The translations under genes and the position numbers were made by a program. Of a stretch of 54,005 nucleotides of DNA, positions 25,407 through 33,854 are shown in pieces. Each line of letters starts with the position of its first letter. Position 1 is the first letter of the stretch. The notes below the pieces were generated by a model. That model did no database searches. It was not told where the DNA came from and saw only the letters and a program-made list of their open reading frames with translations. The DNA is from a bacterium (lineage in GTDB: Bacteria; UBA10199; JACPAL01; GCA-016699445), in NCBI GenBank assembly GCA_035454885.1, contig DATIGE010000054.1, positions 1 through 54,005 of the forward strand, in the 5' to 3' direction.

Positions 25407-26446
25407 AGGATTTCTAGGGGATCGTCGCCGGACCCGCGCGCTGCGATCCGGCCGATGACCCAGGCTTCGTCCCCCCGGGAACGCAGGGCTTCGACGACGC
25501 CGGACGCGTCGCCGGGACGAACGATGAGGCAAAGCCCGACGCCGCAATTGAAAACCCGATGCATCTCCTCGTCCGCCACCCGTCCCCATTTCTGGATCCA
25601 TTGGAAAAGCGGAGGCACGGGCCACGCGTGGCGCTCCAGGATGGCGCGGCAGTTCCTGGGATAGACGCGCGGCAGGTTTTCAATCAGTCCGCCGCCGGTG
25701 ATGTGGGCGATGCCCTGAAGGTTGAAGGACGTCATGAGTTCCAAGACCGTACGGACGTAAAGCCGCGTGGGGGCCAGGAGGGCGTCCGCGAGGGGGCGAT
25801 TGAGCCCCGGGTACTTCTTGTCGGGTGAGAGCTTCTTTTGGGCCACGATCTTCCGGACGAGGGAAAAGCCGTTGGAATGGACCCCCGACGAGGCGACGCC
25901 GACGATCGCGTCGCCGGCCCGGACGCCCGATCCGTCGACGATCTTGTCCTTTTCCACGACGCCGACGATGAAGCCGGCGAGGTCGAAGTCGCCGCCGCGG
26001 TAGATCTTGGGCATCTCCGCCGTCTCGCCGCCCAGCAGCGTGCAGCCGATGTCCTTGCAGGCCTGCGCGATGCCCTTGAGGAGGCGGACGGCGCGGTCGA
26101 CGTCAAGTTTTCCGGTCGCGAAGTAGTCGAGAAAGAAGAGAGGCTCGGCCCCGAGGCAGAGGACGTCGTTGGCCGACATGGCGACCAGGTCCTGCCCCAG
26201 GCCTTCCAGACGGTCCCATTCGAGGGCAAGTTTCACCTTGGTCCCGACCCCGTCCGTCGACGAGACGATGACGGGATTCCGGTACTTGGAGGTATCCAGG
26301 GCGAAGAGGCCGGCGTAGTGGCCGACGGTGGAGAGCACCTCCGGCCGTTCGGTCATCTTCACGAAGGGCTTGATCCGTTGGATGAAGCCATCCGCGGCGT
26401 CGATGTCGACGCCGGCATCCTTATATGTAAGCGCTTTGGCGGACAT
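25403..26446 (-). CDS. purM: Phosphoribosylformylglycinamidine cyclo-ligase
   Basis: 347 residues from the ATG at 26446, which fits the family start (LTYKDAGVDIDAA). AIR synthetase: ATP-dependent closing of FGAM to AIR. Motifs: VSSTDGVGTKVKLA, MSANDVLCLGAEPLFFLDY, LLGGETAEMP, GVHSNGFSLVR and HITGGGLIENLPR, all intact. Two upstream in-frame starts (26464, 26485) would add up to 13 residues; none has a good ribosome site. First gene of a five-gene operon, divergent from the histidine kinase. Confidence 0.96.
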   Translation of the reverse strand: MSAKALTYKDAGVDIDAADGFIQRIKPFVKMTERPEVLSTVGHYAGLFALDTSKYRNPVIVSSTDGVGTKVKLALEWDRLEGLGQDLVAMSANDVLCLGAEPLFFLDYFATGKLDVDRAVRLLKGIAQACKDIGCTLLGGETAEMPKIYRGGDFDLAGFIVGVVEKDKIVDGSGVRAGDAIVGVASSGVHSNGFSLVRKIVAQKKLSPDKKYPGLNRPLADALLAPTRLYVRTVLELMTSFNLQGIAHITGGGLIENLPRVYPRNCRAILERHAWPVPPLFQWIQKWGRVADEEMHRVFNCGVGLCLIVRPGDASGVVEALRSRGDEAWVIGRIAARGSGDDPLEIL

Positions 26447-26508
26447 GAATCGGGTCTTTTTCATCTTGAAGGCCGGAAATGTCAATTTCTAAGTAGATTC
26501 CCCTAGCC

Positions 26509-26517
26509 TGATAAAAT
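26509..26517 (+). promoter_or_regulatory. Extended -10 promoter of the kinase operon
   Basis: TGATAAAAT: TG extension plus -10 TAAAAT (26512-26517). No good -35. Five nt separate it from the GTG at 26523, so the operon mRNA may start at its first codon. Confidence 0.4.
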
Positions 26518-26522
26518 TCCCC

Positions 26523-27785
26523 GTGTTAGTTTTGACCCTGCATTTTTCGACCCATATGAAAAGAGCCCGAAAGAAAACGGTTTCCAAGGCCCGTCCTCCC
26601 TCGGGCAACATTCAGAAGCTCAAGCGACTCTTCAACATCGTCGAACGCGGCAAGTTCATGTGGGAGTCGACCTTCGACGCCATCCGCGACCCCGTCTTGA
26701 TCATCGGCAAGGACTACCGCATCGTGCGCGCGAACCTGGCCTCGGCGGAGCGTTCGGGGCGGGTGATCCGGGACTTGGTCGGCGGACGTTGCTACGAGGT
26801 CTTCGCGGGACGAAAGGACGTCTGTCCGCATTGCCCCTTGAGCGAGACCCTCCGTTCGGGGAACCCCCGCAGCGTGGAGATCGACGGCATGATGTCCGAC
26901 GGGGATTTCACCGTGAACTCCTACCCGCTGGCTTCGGGCAAGTCGCCCGGCCCCCTGGCGGTTCACCACTACCGCGATGTCACCGAGGAGAAGCGGCTCC
27001 AGAGAAAGCTGATCCAAAGCGAGAAGATGGCGGCGATCGGCATGCTCGCCGGCGGCGTGGCCCACGAGATCAACAATCCGCTCGCGGGCATCCTCGCCTT
27101 CACGCAGCTCTTGAAGAACGAGATCCGCGAGACCGAGGCGCAGGGCGATTTGAACGAGATCGAGCAGGCGGCCAAGCGCTGCAAAAAGATCGTCGAGGAC
27201 CTTCTGATGTTCTCCCGCCCCCACGGGGAGAGCGAGTTGAAGGACATTTCCCTCGCCGAGACCGTCGACCAGATCCTGCCGCTCTCAAAACTCAACCTCA
27301 AGCACCGGAACGTCACGCTCGCCACGCATTATGAAGAAAACCTGCCCGCCGTCCGGGGAAACGCCGCGCGGCTCCAGCAGGTGTTCCTCAACCTCATCAA
27401 CAACGCGGCGCAGTCGATGTCGGCCGCCGGCGGGGGCGAAGTCACCGTCCGGCTCGCGGCCATCCCGGACCGGAGCCAGGTGACGGCGGAGGTGAGGGAC
27501 AGCGGCAGCGGCATCAGGAAGGAAGACATGGTCCGGATTTTTGATCCTTTCTACACGACCAAGGGCCGCGAGGGAACCGGTCTGGGGCTCTCCATTTGTT
27601 ATTCGATCATCTCCGAGCACGGCGGCAAGCTGGAGGTGGAGAGCGAGGTGGGGGTCGGAAGCGTGTTTCGCGTGATTTTTCCCGCCGTCATTCCCGCTCA
27701 GACCGGCAAAGCCGGATCTTCGCTAAAGTCAGGGGAGATCCTGCTCTCCCCTGAAACCCCATCGAGGAAAAACAGTCATGGCTAA
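26523..27785 (+). CDS. NtrB-type PAS sensor histidine kinase
   Basis: 420 residues if translated from the GTG at 26523; the alternative ATG is at 26556. Soluble, no membrane segment. A PAS domain (about 45-155) contains a Cys cluster (Cys90, Cys101, Cys104 in DVCPHCPL) that could bind metal or sense redox state. Next is a HisKA dimerisation helix with phospho-acceptor His181 in GVAHEINNPLAGI, then a HATPase with NLINNAAQSM (N box), DSGSGI and GTGLGLSICYSI (G boxes). It should phosphorylate one or both true receivers encoded directly downstream. The stop overlaps the next ATG by 8 nt. Confidence 0.92.
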   Translation: MLVLTLHFSTHMKRARKKTVSKARPPSGNIQKLKRLFNIVERGKFMWESTFDAIRDPVLIIGKDYRIVRANLASAERSGRVIRDLVGGRCYEVFAGRKDVCPHCPLSETLRSGNPRSVEIDGMMSDGDFTVNSYPLASGKSPGPLAVHHYRDVTEEKRLQRKLIQSEKMAAIGMLAGGVAHEINNPLAGILAFTQLLKNEIRETEAQGDLNEIEQAAKRCKKIVEDLLMFSRPHGESELKDISLAETVDQILPLSKLNLKHRNVTLATHYEENLPAVRGNAARLQQVFLNLINNAAQSMSAAGGGEVTVRLAAIPDRSQVTAEVRDSGSGIRKEDMVRIFDPFYTTKGREGTGLGLSICYSIISEHGGKLEVESEVGVGSVFRVIFPAVIPAQTGKAGSSLKSGEILLSPETPSRKNSHG

Positions 27786-29151
27786 ATCGATTCTAGTCAT
27801 TGACGACGAGGAGGTCCTTCTCAAGGCGCTCGATCGCTATCTGAAGACGCAGGGTTACGACGTCTCCGCCTTCTCCGATTGGGAAAAGGCCCTCGAGGCC
27901 GCGCGCGAGCGCTCGTTCGATCTCCTTCTCGTCGACCTCATGCTTCCGAAGACCTCCGGCATCGAGGTCATCCGCCGTCTTCGCGAGACGCAGCCGGGCC
28001 TCGTCTCCGTCGTGATGACGGGGTTCGGCACCATTCCGTCCGCGATCGAAGCCATCCGCGCCGGGGCCTACCACTACGTGACCAAACCCTTCGACCTGGA
28101 GGACATCGGCTCGCTGGTCGCCAAGGCCCTCGAGCACGCCCAACTCCGCGAGGAGAACCGGTCCCTCAAGAAGCAACTGCAGCAGAAATACGGTTTTGAA
28201 AACATCGTCGGCGAGAGCCTGCCCATGAAGGAGGTCTTCCGCCTGGTCGAGAAGATCGCGGACACGGACAGCACGGTGCTCATCACCGGCGAGAGCGGGA
28301 CGGGCAAGGAAATGATCGCACAGGCCGTGCACTACCGTTCGAGGCGCGCGGACCGGCCTTTCGTGGCGGTCAATTGCGGGGCCATTCCGGAGGGGCTGCT
28401 CGAGTCCGAGCTGTTCGGCCACGTCAAGGGGGCCTTCACCGGCGCCGTCACCACGCGCGCGGGCAAGTTCGAGCAGGCCGACCGGGGTACGATCTTCTTG
28501 GACGAGATCGGCGACATGAGCCCCAAGCTCCAGGTCAAGGTCCTGCGGGCGCTGCAGGAGCGCGTCGTCCAGCCGGTGGGATCGTCCAAGAACCGGGAGG
28601 TCGATATCCGGGTCATCGCGGCGACCAACCAGAACCTCGAGGAGGCCGTCGCCCAGGGCCGTTTCCGCCAGGATCTCTTCTACCGGCTGAACGTCATTCC
28701 GATCCACTTGCCCGCGCTTCGCGAACGCAAGGACGACCTGCCTCTCTTGGTCAGGCATTTTCTCCAAAAATACCGGCAGGACGGGCGCGGACCGGCCACC
28801 TCATTTTCGCCGGAGGCGATGGAGCACCTCAAGTCCTACGACTGGCCGGGCAACGTCCGGGAGCTCGAGAACCTCGTGCAACGGCTGGTGGTGCTCAAGG
28901 GCGGCGGCGAGATCGAGGTGCGCGACCTGCCGCCGAACCTCGCCGGGCGGGCGGCGGTCTCGGCGCCCGAGGAGGCCGTCTTTCCCGAGGAGGGCGTGGA
29001 CCTGCGCGCGATGGTCGAACGTTTCGAGGCGTCCCTGATCCACAGGGCTCTCGACCGGAGCGCGGGCAACAAAAACCGCGCGGCGCAGCTTCTCCGGCTC
29101 AACCGGACGACCCTGATCGAGAAACTGAAGAAAATGGGAGGCGCTTCATGA
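27778..29151 (+). CDS. NtrC-family sigma-54 response regulator, first of three
   Basis: 457 residues. Receiver (1-120) with acidic pocket IDDEE, phospho-acceptor Asp53 and Lys103 in VTKPFD. AAA+ activator domain (about 140-380): Walker A GESGTGKE (171-178), the sigma-54-contacting GAFTGA loop (218-223), Walker B TIFLDEIGD and R-fingers in the RQDLFYRLNV region. C-terminal Fis-type HTH (SAGNKNRAAQLLRLNRTTLIEKLKK). A complete, functional-looking activator and the likely direct partner of the adjacent kinase. Confidence 0.95.
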   Translation: MAKSILVIDDEEVLLKALDRYLKTQGYDVSAFSDWEKALEAARERSFDLLLVDLMLPKTSGIEVIRRLRETQPGLVSVVMTGFGTIPSAIEAIRAGAYHYVTKPFDLEDIGSLVAKALEHAQLREENRSLKKQLQQKYGFENIVGESLPMKEVFRLVEKIADTDSTVLITGESGTGKEMIAQAVHYRSRRADRPFVAVNCGAIPEGLLESELFGHVKGAFTGAVTTRAGKFEQADRGTIFLDEIGDMSPKLQVKVLRALQERVVQPVGSSKNREVDIRVIAATNQNLEEAVAQGRFRQDLFYRLNVIPIHLPALRERKDDLPLLVRHFLQKYRQDGRGPATSFSPEAMEHLKSYDWPGNVRELENLVQRLVVLKGGGEIEVRDLPPNLAGRAAVSAPEEAVFPEEGVDLRAMVERFEASLIHRALDRSAGNKNRAAQLLRLNRTTLIEKLKKMGGAS

Positions 29152-30575
29152 GCCAACCGAACCGCGTGAACGTTCTCATTGTCGATGACGAGGAGTCCCT
29201 CACGTCCGCCCTGGAGAAGCTCCTCCGGCGCGATCAGCGCACGTTCGCTGCCGTCGCGTCGGCGGGAGAGGCCCTGGAATTCGCGGCCAAGAACAGGGTG
29301 GACGTCGCACTCGTGGATGTCAACCTGCCGGACCGCTCCGGGATCGAGGTCTTGGAAAGGCTTCGGGCCGGGGGCTCCGACACCGAGGTGATTCTCATGA
29401 CGGGCAAGGGGACCGTCGAAACCGCGGTCTCCGCTCTGAAGAAGGGGGCCTACGATTATCTGACCAAGCCCTTCGACGACATCGAGCGCGTCTCGCTCGT
29501 CGTCGGCAAGGCGATCGAAAAGACCGACCTCCTGCGCAAGATCCGGGAGCTGGAGGTGAGCGGGACGGAAGAGGACCGATTCCTGGATATCGTCGGCAAG
29601 AGCCTCAAGATGCACGAAGTCTACCAGCTCATCGACCGCGTGGCGCCGTCCAACTCGAGCGTGCTCATCCTCGGGGAGAGCGGAACCGGCAAGGAACTCG
29701 TCGCGCGCGCCATCCACCAGAAGAGCCGCCGCAAGGACAACCCGTTCGTGGTCATCAACTGCGCCGCCCTGCCCGAGACTTTGCTCGAATCGGAGCTCTT
29801 CGGTTACCGGAAGGGGGCTTTCACCGGCGCCTTCGCCGACAAGAAGGGGCTCTTCGAGGAGGCGGACGGGGGGACGATCTTCCTGGACGAGATCGGCGAA
29901 ATCACGCCGGCGGTCCAGGTCAAGCTGCTGCGCGTCCTCCAAAACGGCGAAATCCGCCGCATCGGAGGCTCGGAGAATTCCCGCGTGGACGTACGGGTGC
30001 TCGCCGCGACGAACAAGGACCTGCACCAGCAGGTCAAGACGAAGGCCTTCCGGGAGGACTTGTTCTACCGCCTGAACGTCATCACGCTGACCCTGCCTCC
30101 GCTCCGGGAACGGAAGGATGACGTCTCACTGCTCGCCTATCATTTTTTGAAAAAATTCTCCGAAAAGACGGGCAAGAATGTCGAGCGGATCTCCATGGAC
30201 ACGCTGCAGACCTTGGAGGAATACCGCTGGCCCGGCAACGTGCGCGAGTTGGAGAACGTCATCGAGCGCGCCGTCGTCCTCGCGGAGGGCGGTACGATCA
30301 CCGCTCGGGAGCTGCCGCCCAAGCTCTTGGGCGAATTCTTCTACCTGCCCGAGACGCGCTCGGAGACGGATTTCATCCATCTGCCGTACAGGAGCGCGAA
30401 GCAAAAAGCCTTGAATCTTTTCAACCGGGCCTATATTTCGAACCTTCTCCGGCAGACGTCGGGAAACGTCTCGCTCGCCTCCGAAAGGGCGGGGATGGAC
30501 CGGAGCAATTTCAAGAAAATTATCAAGAAGTGCGAAATCAACATTCGCGAATTTAAGAAGAGGGAAACGGCATGA
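29148..30575 (+). CDS. NtrC-family sigma-54 response regulator, second of three
   Basis: 475 residues; the ATG overlaps the previous stop (ATGA). Receiver with VDDEE and phospho-acceptor Asp57, Lys107 in LTKPFD. AAA+ domain with GESGTGKE (176-183) and GAFTGA (223-228), Walker B TIFLDEIGE. The C-terminal DNA-binding part is a Fis-type HTH (SGNVSLASERAGMDRSNFKK) preceded by an aromatic insert. All key residues present. Its HTH recognition helix differs from those of its two neighbours, so it should bind different sites. Confidence 0.95.
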   Translation: MSQPNRVNVLIVDDEESLTSALEKLLRRDQRTFAAVASAGEALEFAAKNRVDVALVDVNLPDRSGIEVLERLRAGGSDTEVILMTGKGTVETAVSALKKGAYDYLTKPFDDIERVSLVVGKAIEKTDLLRKIRELEVSGTEEDRFLDIVGKSLKMHEVYQLIDRVAPSNSSVLILGESGTGKELVARAIHQKSRRKDNPFVVINCAALPETLLESELFGYRKGAFTGAFADKKGLFEEADGGTIFLDEIGEITPAVQVKLLRVLQNGEIRRIGGSENSRVDVRVLAATNKDLHQQVKTKAFREDLFYRLNVITLTLPPLRERKDDVSLLAYHFLKKFSEKTGKNVERISMDTLQTLEEYRWPGNVRELENVIERAVVLAEGGTITARELPPKLLGEFFYLPETRSETDFIHLPYRSAKQKALNLFNRAYISNLLRQTSGNVSLASERAGMDRSNFKKIIKKCEINIREFKKRETA

Positions 30576-31942
30576 GCGCGCGCATCCTGGTCGTTTCGTT
30601 CCGCGAGAAGCTGGACAAGAAGATTCACGGACTCCTGGCCAAGGACGGGGCGGAGGTGAGGGAGATCGGACGCGACGACCTGCGCCAGCAGCCGGTGCCC
30701 GCCTCCGACGTTGTGCTGCTCAACTGCGGCGGAGAATCCTTCGAATCCGGGCGCGATTTGCTCGCCCGCCTCAAGTCCAAGGACGAGAACCTTCCCGTCA
30801 TCTTCCTCACCAAGCTGACCGGCGTCGACCACGCCGTCGAGATCATGAAGAGCGGGGCCTTCGACTACTTTCAAATCCCGCCCAACCTGGAAAAGCTGAA
30901 GCTCGCCGTCGATCGGGCCTCGCGGGCCTCCGAGATGAGCCGGAAGATGAGCCTCTTGGAGAGCCAGGTCGGGTGGGAGGACCGCCTGGACGACATCGTC
31001 GGCATCTCGCCGCAGATGCAGGAGATCTTCCAGATGGTGAAGACGGTCGCGCGCTCGAACGCCACCGCACTGATCATGGGCGAGAGCGGAACCGGCAAGG
31101 AGCTGATCGCCAAGGCCATCCACCGCCACTCGGACCGCGCTCAGAACAAATTCATCGACATCAACTGCGGGGCCATCCCCAAGGAACTCTTGGAGAACGA
31201 GCTCTTCGGCCATGAGCGCGGCGCATTCACGGGGGCCGACCGCCAGTACATCGGGAGCTGCGAGCGCGCGCACGGGGGGACGCTCTTCCTGGACGAAGTC
31301 TCCGAGATGGACCCGAGCCTGCAGGTCAAGCTCCTGCGCGTGCTGCAGGAACGGACGATTTCGAGGATCGGCGGCAACGAGAAGATCAACATCGACATCC
31401 GCGTCATCGCCGCGACCAACAAGGACCTGCGCGCCGAGGTGGACAAGGGAGCCTTCCGCGAGGATCTCTACTACCGGCTGAACGTCGTGCCCATTCACCT
31501 GCCTCCCCTCCGCCAGCGAAGGACGGACATCCCGCCGCTCGCCCAGTATTTTTTGGAAAAATACGCCAAGGAGAACGAAAAGCGATTCCGCGGTTTCACG
31601 CCGGAGGCCATGGAGGCGCTGGTCCAGTATGACTGGCCGGGGAACGTGCGCGAACTGGAGAACAACATCGAGCGCATTGTCGTCCTGCACGAAGACAGCC
31701 GCGTCAAGCCCGCATACCTGCCCCGTTTCATCGCCACCGCCGAGAAGAAGGGGGAGGTCGATGCCTCCGAATGGGATCAGGGCTTTCAAAAGATCCTGCC
31801 CTTGAAAACGGTGGAGCAGTACGCCATTGAGAGCGCGATCAAGCGATGCATGGGGGACGTGCTGACGGCCGCCAAAAAGCTGGGGATCGGTCAGGCGACC
31901 CTGTACCGCAAAATCAAGAAATACGGCATCAAGGCGGCGTGA
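30572..31942 (+). CDS. Sigma-54 activator with pseudo-receiver, third of three
   Basis: 456 residues; ATGA overlap with the gene before. The receiver fold is kept, but the phospho-acceptor is Asn51 (VVLLNCGGES), the N-terminal acidic pocket is lost (ILVVSFREK) and the conserved Lys-Pro is replaced (DYFQIPP). It cannot be phosphorylated in the usual way. The AAA+ domain is intact: GESGTGKE (170-177), GAFTGA (217-222), TLFLDEVSE. Fis-type HTH at the end (MGDVLTAAKKLGIGQATLYRKIKKYG). Control may come from protein partners, ligand, or mixed oligomers with its two neighbours. Confidence 0.93.
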   Translation: MSARILVVSFREKLDKKIHGLLAKDGAEVREIGRDDLRQQPVPASDVVLLNCGGESFESGRDLLARLKSKDENLPVIFLTKLTGVDHAVEIMKSGAFDYFQIPPNLEKLKLAVDRASRASEMSRKMSLLESQVGWEDRLDDIVGISPQMQEIFQMVKTVARSNATALIMGESGTGKELIAKAIHRHSDRAQNKFIDINCGAIPKELLENELFGHERGAFTGADRQYIGSCERAHGGTLFLDEVSEMDPSLQVKLLRVLQERTISRIGGNEKINIDIRVIAATNKDLRAEVDKGAFREDLYYRLNVVPIHLPPLRQRRTDIPPLAQYFLEKYAKENEKRFRGFTPEAMEALVQYDWPGNVRELENNIERIVVLHEDSRVKPAYLPRFIATAEKKGEVDASEWDQGFQKILPLKTVEQYAIESAIKRCMGDVLTAAKKLGIGQATLYRKIKKYGIKAA

Positions 31943-33180
31943 AGATCCCCATTCATTCCTACGAGGATTTCGTCAAACACCTGGGCGACCGCGAATATTT
32001 CGGCCAAAAGCTCGGGCTCGAACGCATTCAATCCCTGTTGGCCCGCCTCGGAAATCCGCAGGAGAAGTTTCGTTCCGTTCACATCGCCGGGACGAACGGC
32101 AAGGGGTCGACGGCCGCGATGATCGCTGCGATCTTGGAGGAGGCCGGATACAGGACCGGTCTCTACACCTCGCCGCACCTGCAGGATTTTTGCGAACGCA
32201 TCCGCGTCGACGGCATGCCCATCACGCCCGACGAGGTTTTGAAGCAAGCCCGTCACATTCGGGAGGTAGAGGACGAGCCGTTGACCTTCTTTGAGCTCGC
32301 GACGGCGATCGGATTTCTCCACTTTGCCGAGGAGGGTGTCGACTTGGCGGTCGTCGAGACGGGTCTCGGAGGGAGGCTCGATGCGACGAACGTCATTCAA
32401 CCGGTCCTCTCGGTCATCACCACGATCGCGCGGGACCATACGGCCCAACTGGGAGAAGCCCTGGAAGAGATCGCCTTTGAAAAGGCGGGGATCGTCAAAC
32501 CGGGGGTTCCGGTGGTGGTGGGTCTTGTCCCGCCGGAGGCCCTTGAAGTAATCCGCGAACAGGCGTCCAAAAAGGGGGCGAGGTTCGTTCCCGTCGTCAT
32601 GGATCTGATCCCGCCCAACATTCCCATCCGTCTGGAAGGCGCGCACCAGCGCCGGAACGCGAACCTGGCACTCGCGACGGTCGACGTCTTGAACGCGCTC
32701 GGGGAGATCCGCGTCAACCGGGACGCCGTGTGGCGCGGGTTTGAAAACGTGCGCTGGCCCGGCCGCCTGGAAACCGTCTCGGCGGAACCGGAGGGCCCGT
32801 GGATTCTCCTCGACGGCGCCCACAATCCGGAGGCGATGCGGGCGGTGCGTGATTACCTGGAAGAAAACCTGGAAGGGCGAAAGCTGACGGTGGTCCTCGG
32901 GGCCATGGCGGACAAGGATTTGCGGGGGATTCTAACCGAAATCGCGCCGCTTGCCTCCCGGATCATCGTCACCGCACCGGCCGTGGAGAGGGCCGCCGCA
33001 CCGGCGGTTCTGGCGGAACATGCGTCTTCGTTCGGTCTGGATGCGATCGTCTGTCGGGGCGTCCCGGAGGCGATGGGACGAATTGTTGAGGAGATCGCTC
33101 CGGAGGAGGTCCTTCTGATCACGGGATCATTTTTTACCGTCGGGGAGGCTCGAAGATGGCTCGCGGATCACTCGGGATGA
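31939..33180 (+). CDS. folC: Bifunctional folylpolyglutamate/dihydrofolate synthase
   Basis: 413 residues from the GTG at 31939, which overlaps the preceding TGA (GTGA). Mur-ligase fold: ATP loop HIAGTNGKGSTAAMI, YTSPHLQDFCERIRV (substrate), VVETGLGGRLDATNV, TTIARDHTAQLG, and C-terminal ILLDGAHNPEAM. It adds glutamate to folates and possibly to dihydropteroate. It is a housekeeping gene embedded in a signalling/export operon with 4-nt overlaps on both sides. Confidence 0.93.
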   Translation: MKIPIHSYEDFVKHLGDREYFGQKLGLERIQSLLARLGNPQEKFRSVHIAGTNGKGSTAAMIAAILEEAGYRTGLYTSPHLQDFCERIRVDGMPITPDEVLKQARHIREVEDEPLTFFELATAIGFLHFAEEGVDLAVVETGLGGRLDATNVIQPVLSVITTIARDHTAQLGEALEEIAFEKAGIVKPGVPVVVGLVPPEALEVIREQASKKGARFVPVVMDLIPPNIPIRLEGAHQRRNANLALATVDVLNALGEIRVNRDAVWRGFENVRWPGRLETVSAEPEGPWILLDGAHNPEAMRAVRDYLEENLEGRKLTVVLGAMADKDLRGILTEIAPLASRIIVTAPAVERAAAPAVLAEHASSFGLDAIVCRGVPEAMGRIVEEIAPEEVLLITGSFFTVGEARRWLADHSG

Positions 33181-33854
33181 TCCGCCTGGAACACATCACG
33201 AAGGTCTACCATGCGGACGGACTTCCCGTTCGCGCCCTGTCCGGGATCGATCTGTCGATCTCCCCCGGCGCCTTCGCCGTCTTGGCCGGTCCGTCGGGCT
33301 CCGGCAAGTCGACGATCCTGCACCTGATCGGAGCGCTCGACCGTCCGTCGGAGGGGCGCGTGCTCATCGAAGGGGACGACCTCTACCGGAGAAGCCGGAA
33401 GGAGTTGGCCGATTTCCGGCTCCATAAGATCGGTTTCGTCTTTCAGGCCTACAATTTAATTCCCGTCCTGACGGCGCGCGAGAACGTCGAATACCCCCTC
33501 CTGCTTCAAAGAATTCCGCCGGACGGGCGGAGGGCTCGCTCCGAGGACTTGCTGCGGAGGGTGGGCCTCGGCGATCAGAGCGGCAAGCGCCCCGGTGAGA
33601 TGAGCGGCGGCCAGCAGCAGCGCGTGGCGGTGGCGCGGGCCCTGGCGGCCAGACCCCGCATTATTCTGGCCGACGAGCCGACGGCGAACCTGGATTCCAA
33701 GACGGGCTCGGAATTGATCGACCTCTTCCGGGAGTTGAACGAGCAATACAAAGTCACCTTCGTCTTCGCCTCCCACGACCCGATGGTGATCCGGCGCGCC
33801 CATCAAATCGTCCGCCTGAAGGACGGGCGCGTGGAGGGGGAGGAGCGCCAATGA
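33177..33854 (+). CDS. ABC transporter ATPase, LolD/MacB type
   Basis: 225 residues from the ATG at 33177 (ATGA overlap with folC). Walker A AGPSGSGKST, Q-loop in FVFQAYNLIPVLTARENV, signature MSGGQQQRVAVARAL, Walker B IILADEPTANLD and H-loop SHD. The size and the YNLIPVLTARENV segment are typical of the LolD/MacB/FtsE mechanotransmission family. It pairs with the permease encoded next. Confidence 0.93.
   Translation: MIRLEHITKVYHADGLPVRALSGIDLSISPGAFAVLAGPSGSGKSTILHLIGALDRPSEGRVLIEGDDLYRRSRKELADFRLHKIGFVFQAYNLIPVLTARENVEYPLLLQRIPPDGRRARSEDLLRRVGLGDQSGKRPGEMSGGQQQRVAVARALAARPRIILADEPTANLDSKTGSELIDLFRELNEQYKVTFVFASHDPMVIRRAHQIVRLKDGRVEGEERQ

Noticed and set aside
28374-29147. Long N-terminal extension in frame with the second activator
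   Set aside because: It runs out of frame through the first activator; the ATG at 29148 in an ATGA overlap begins a proper receiver.
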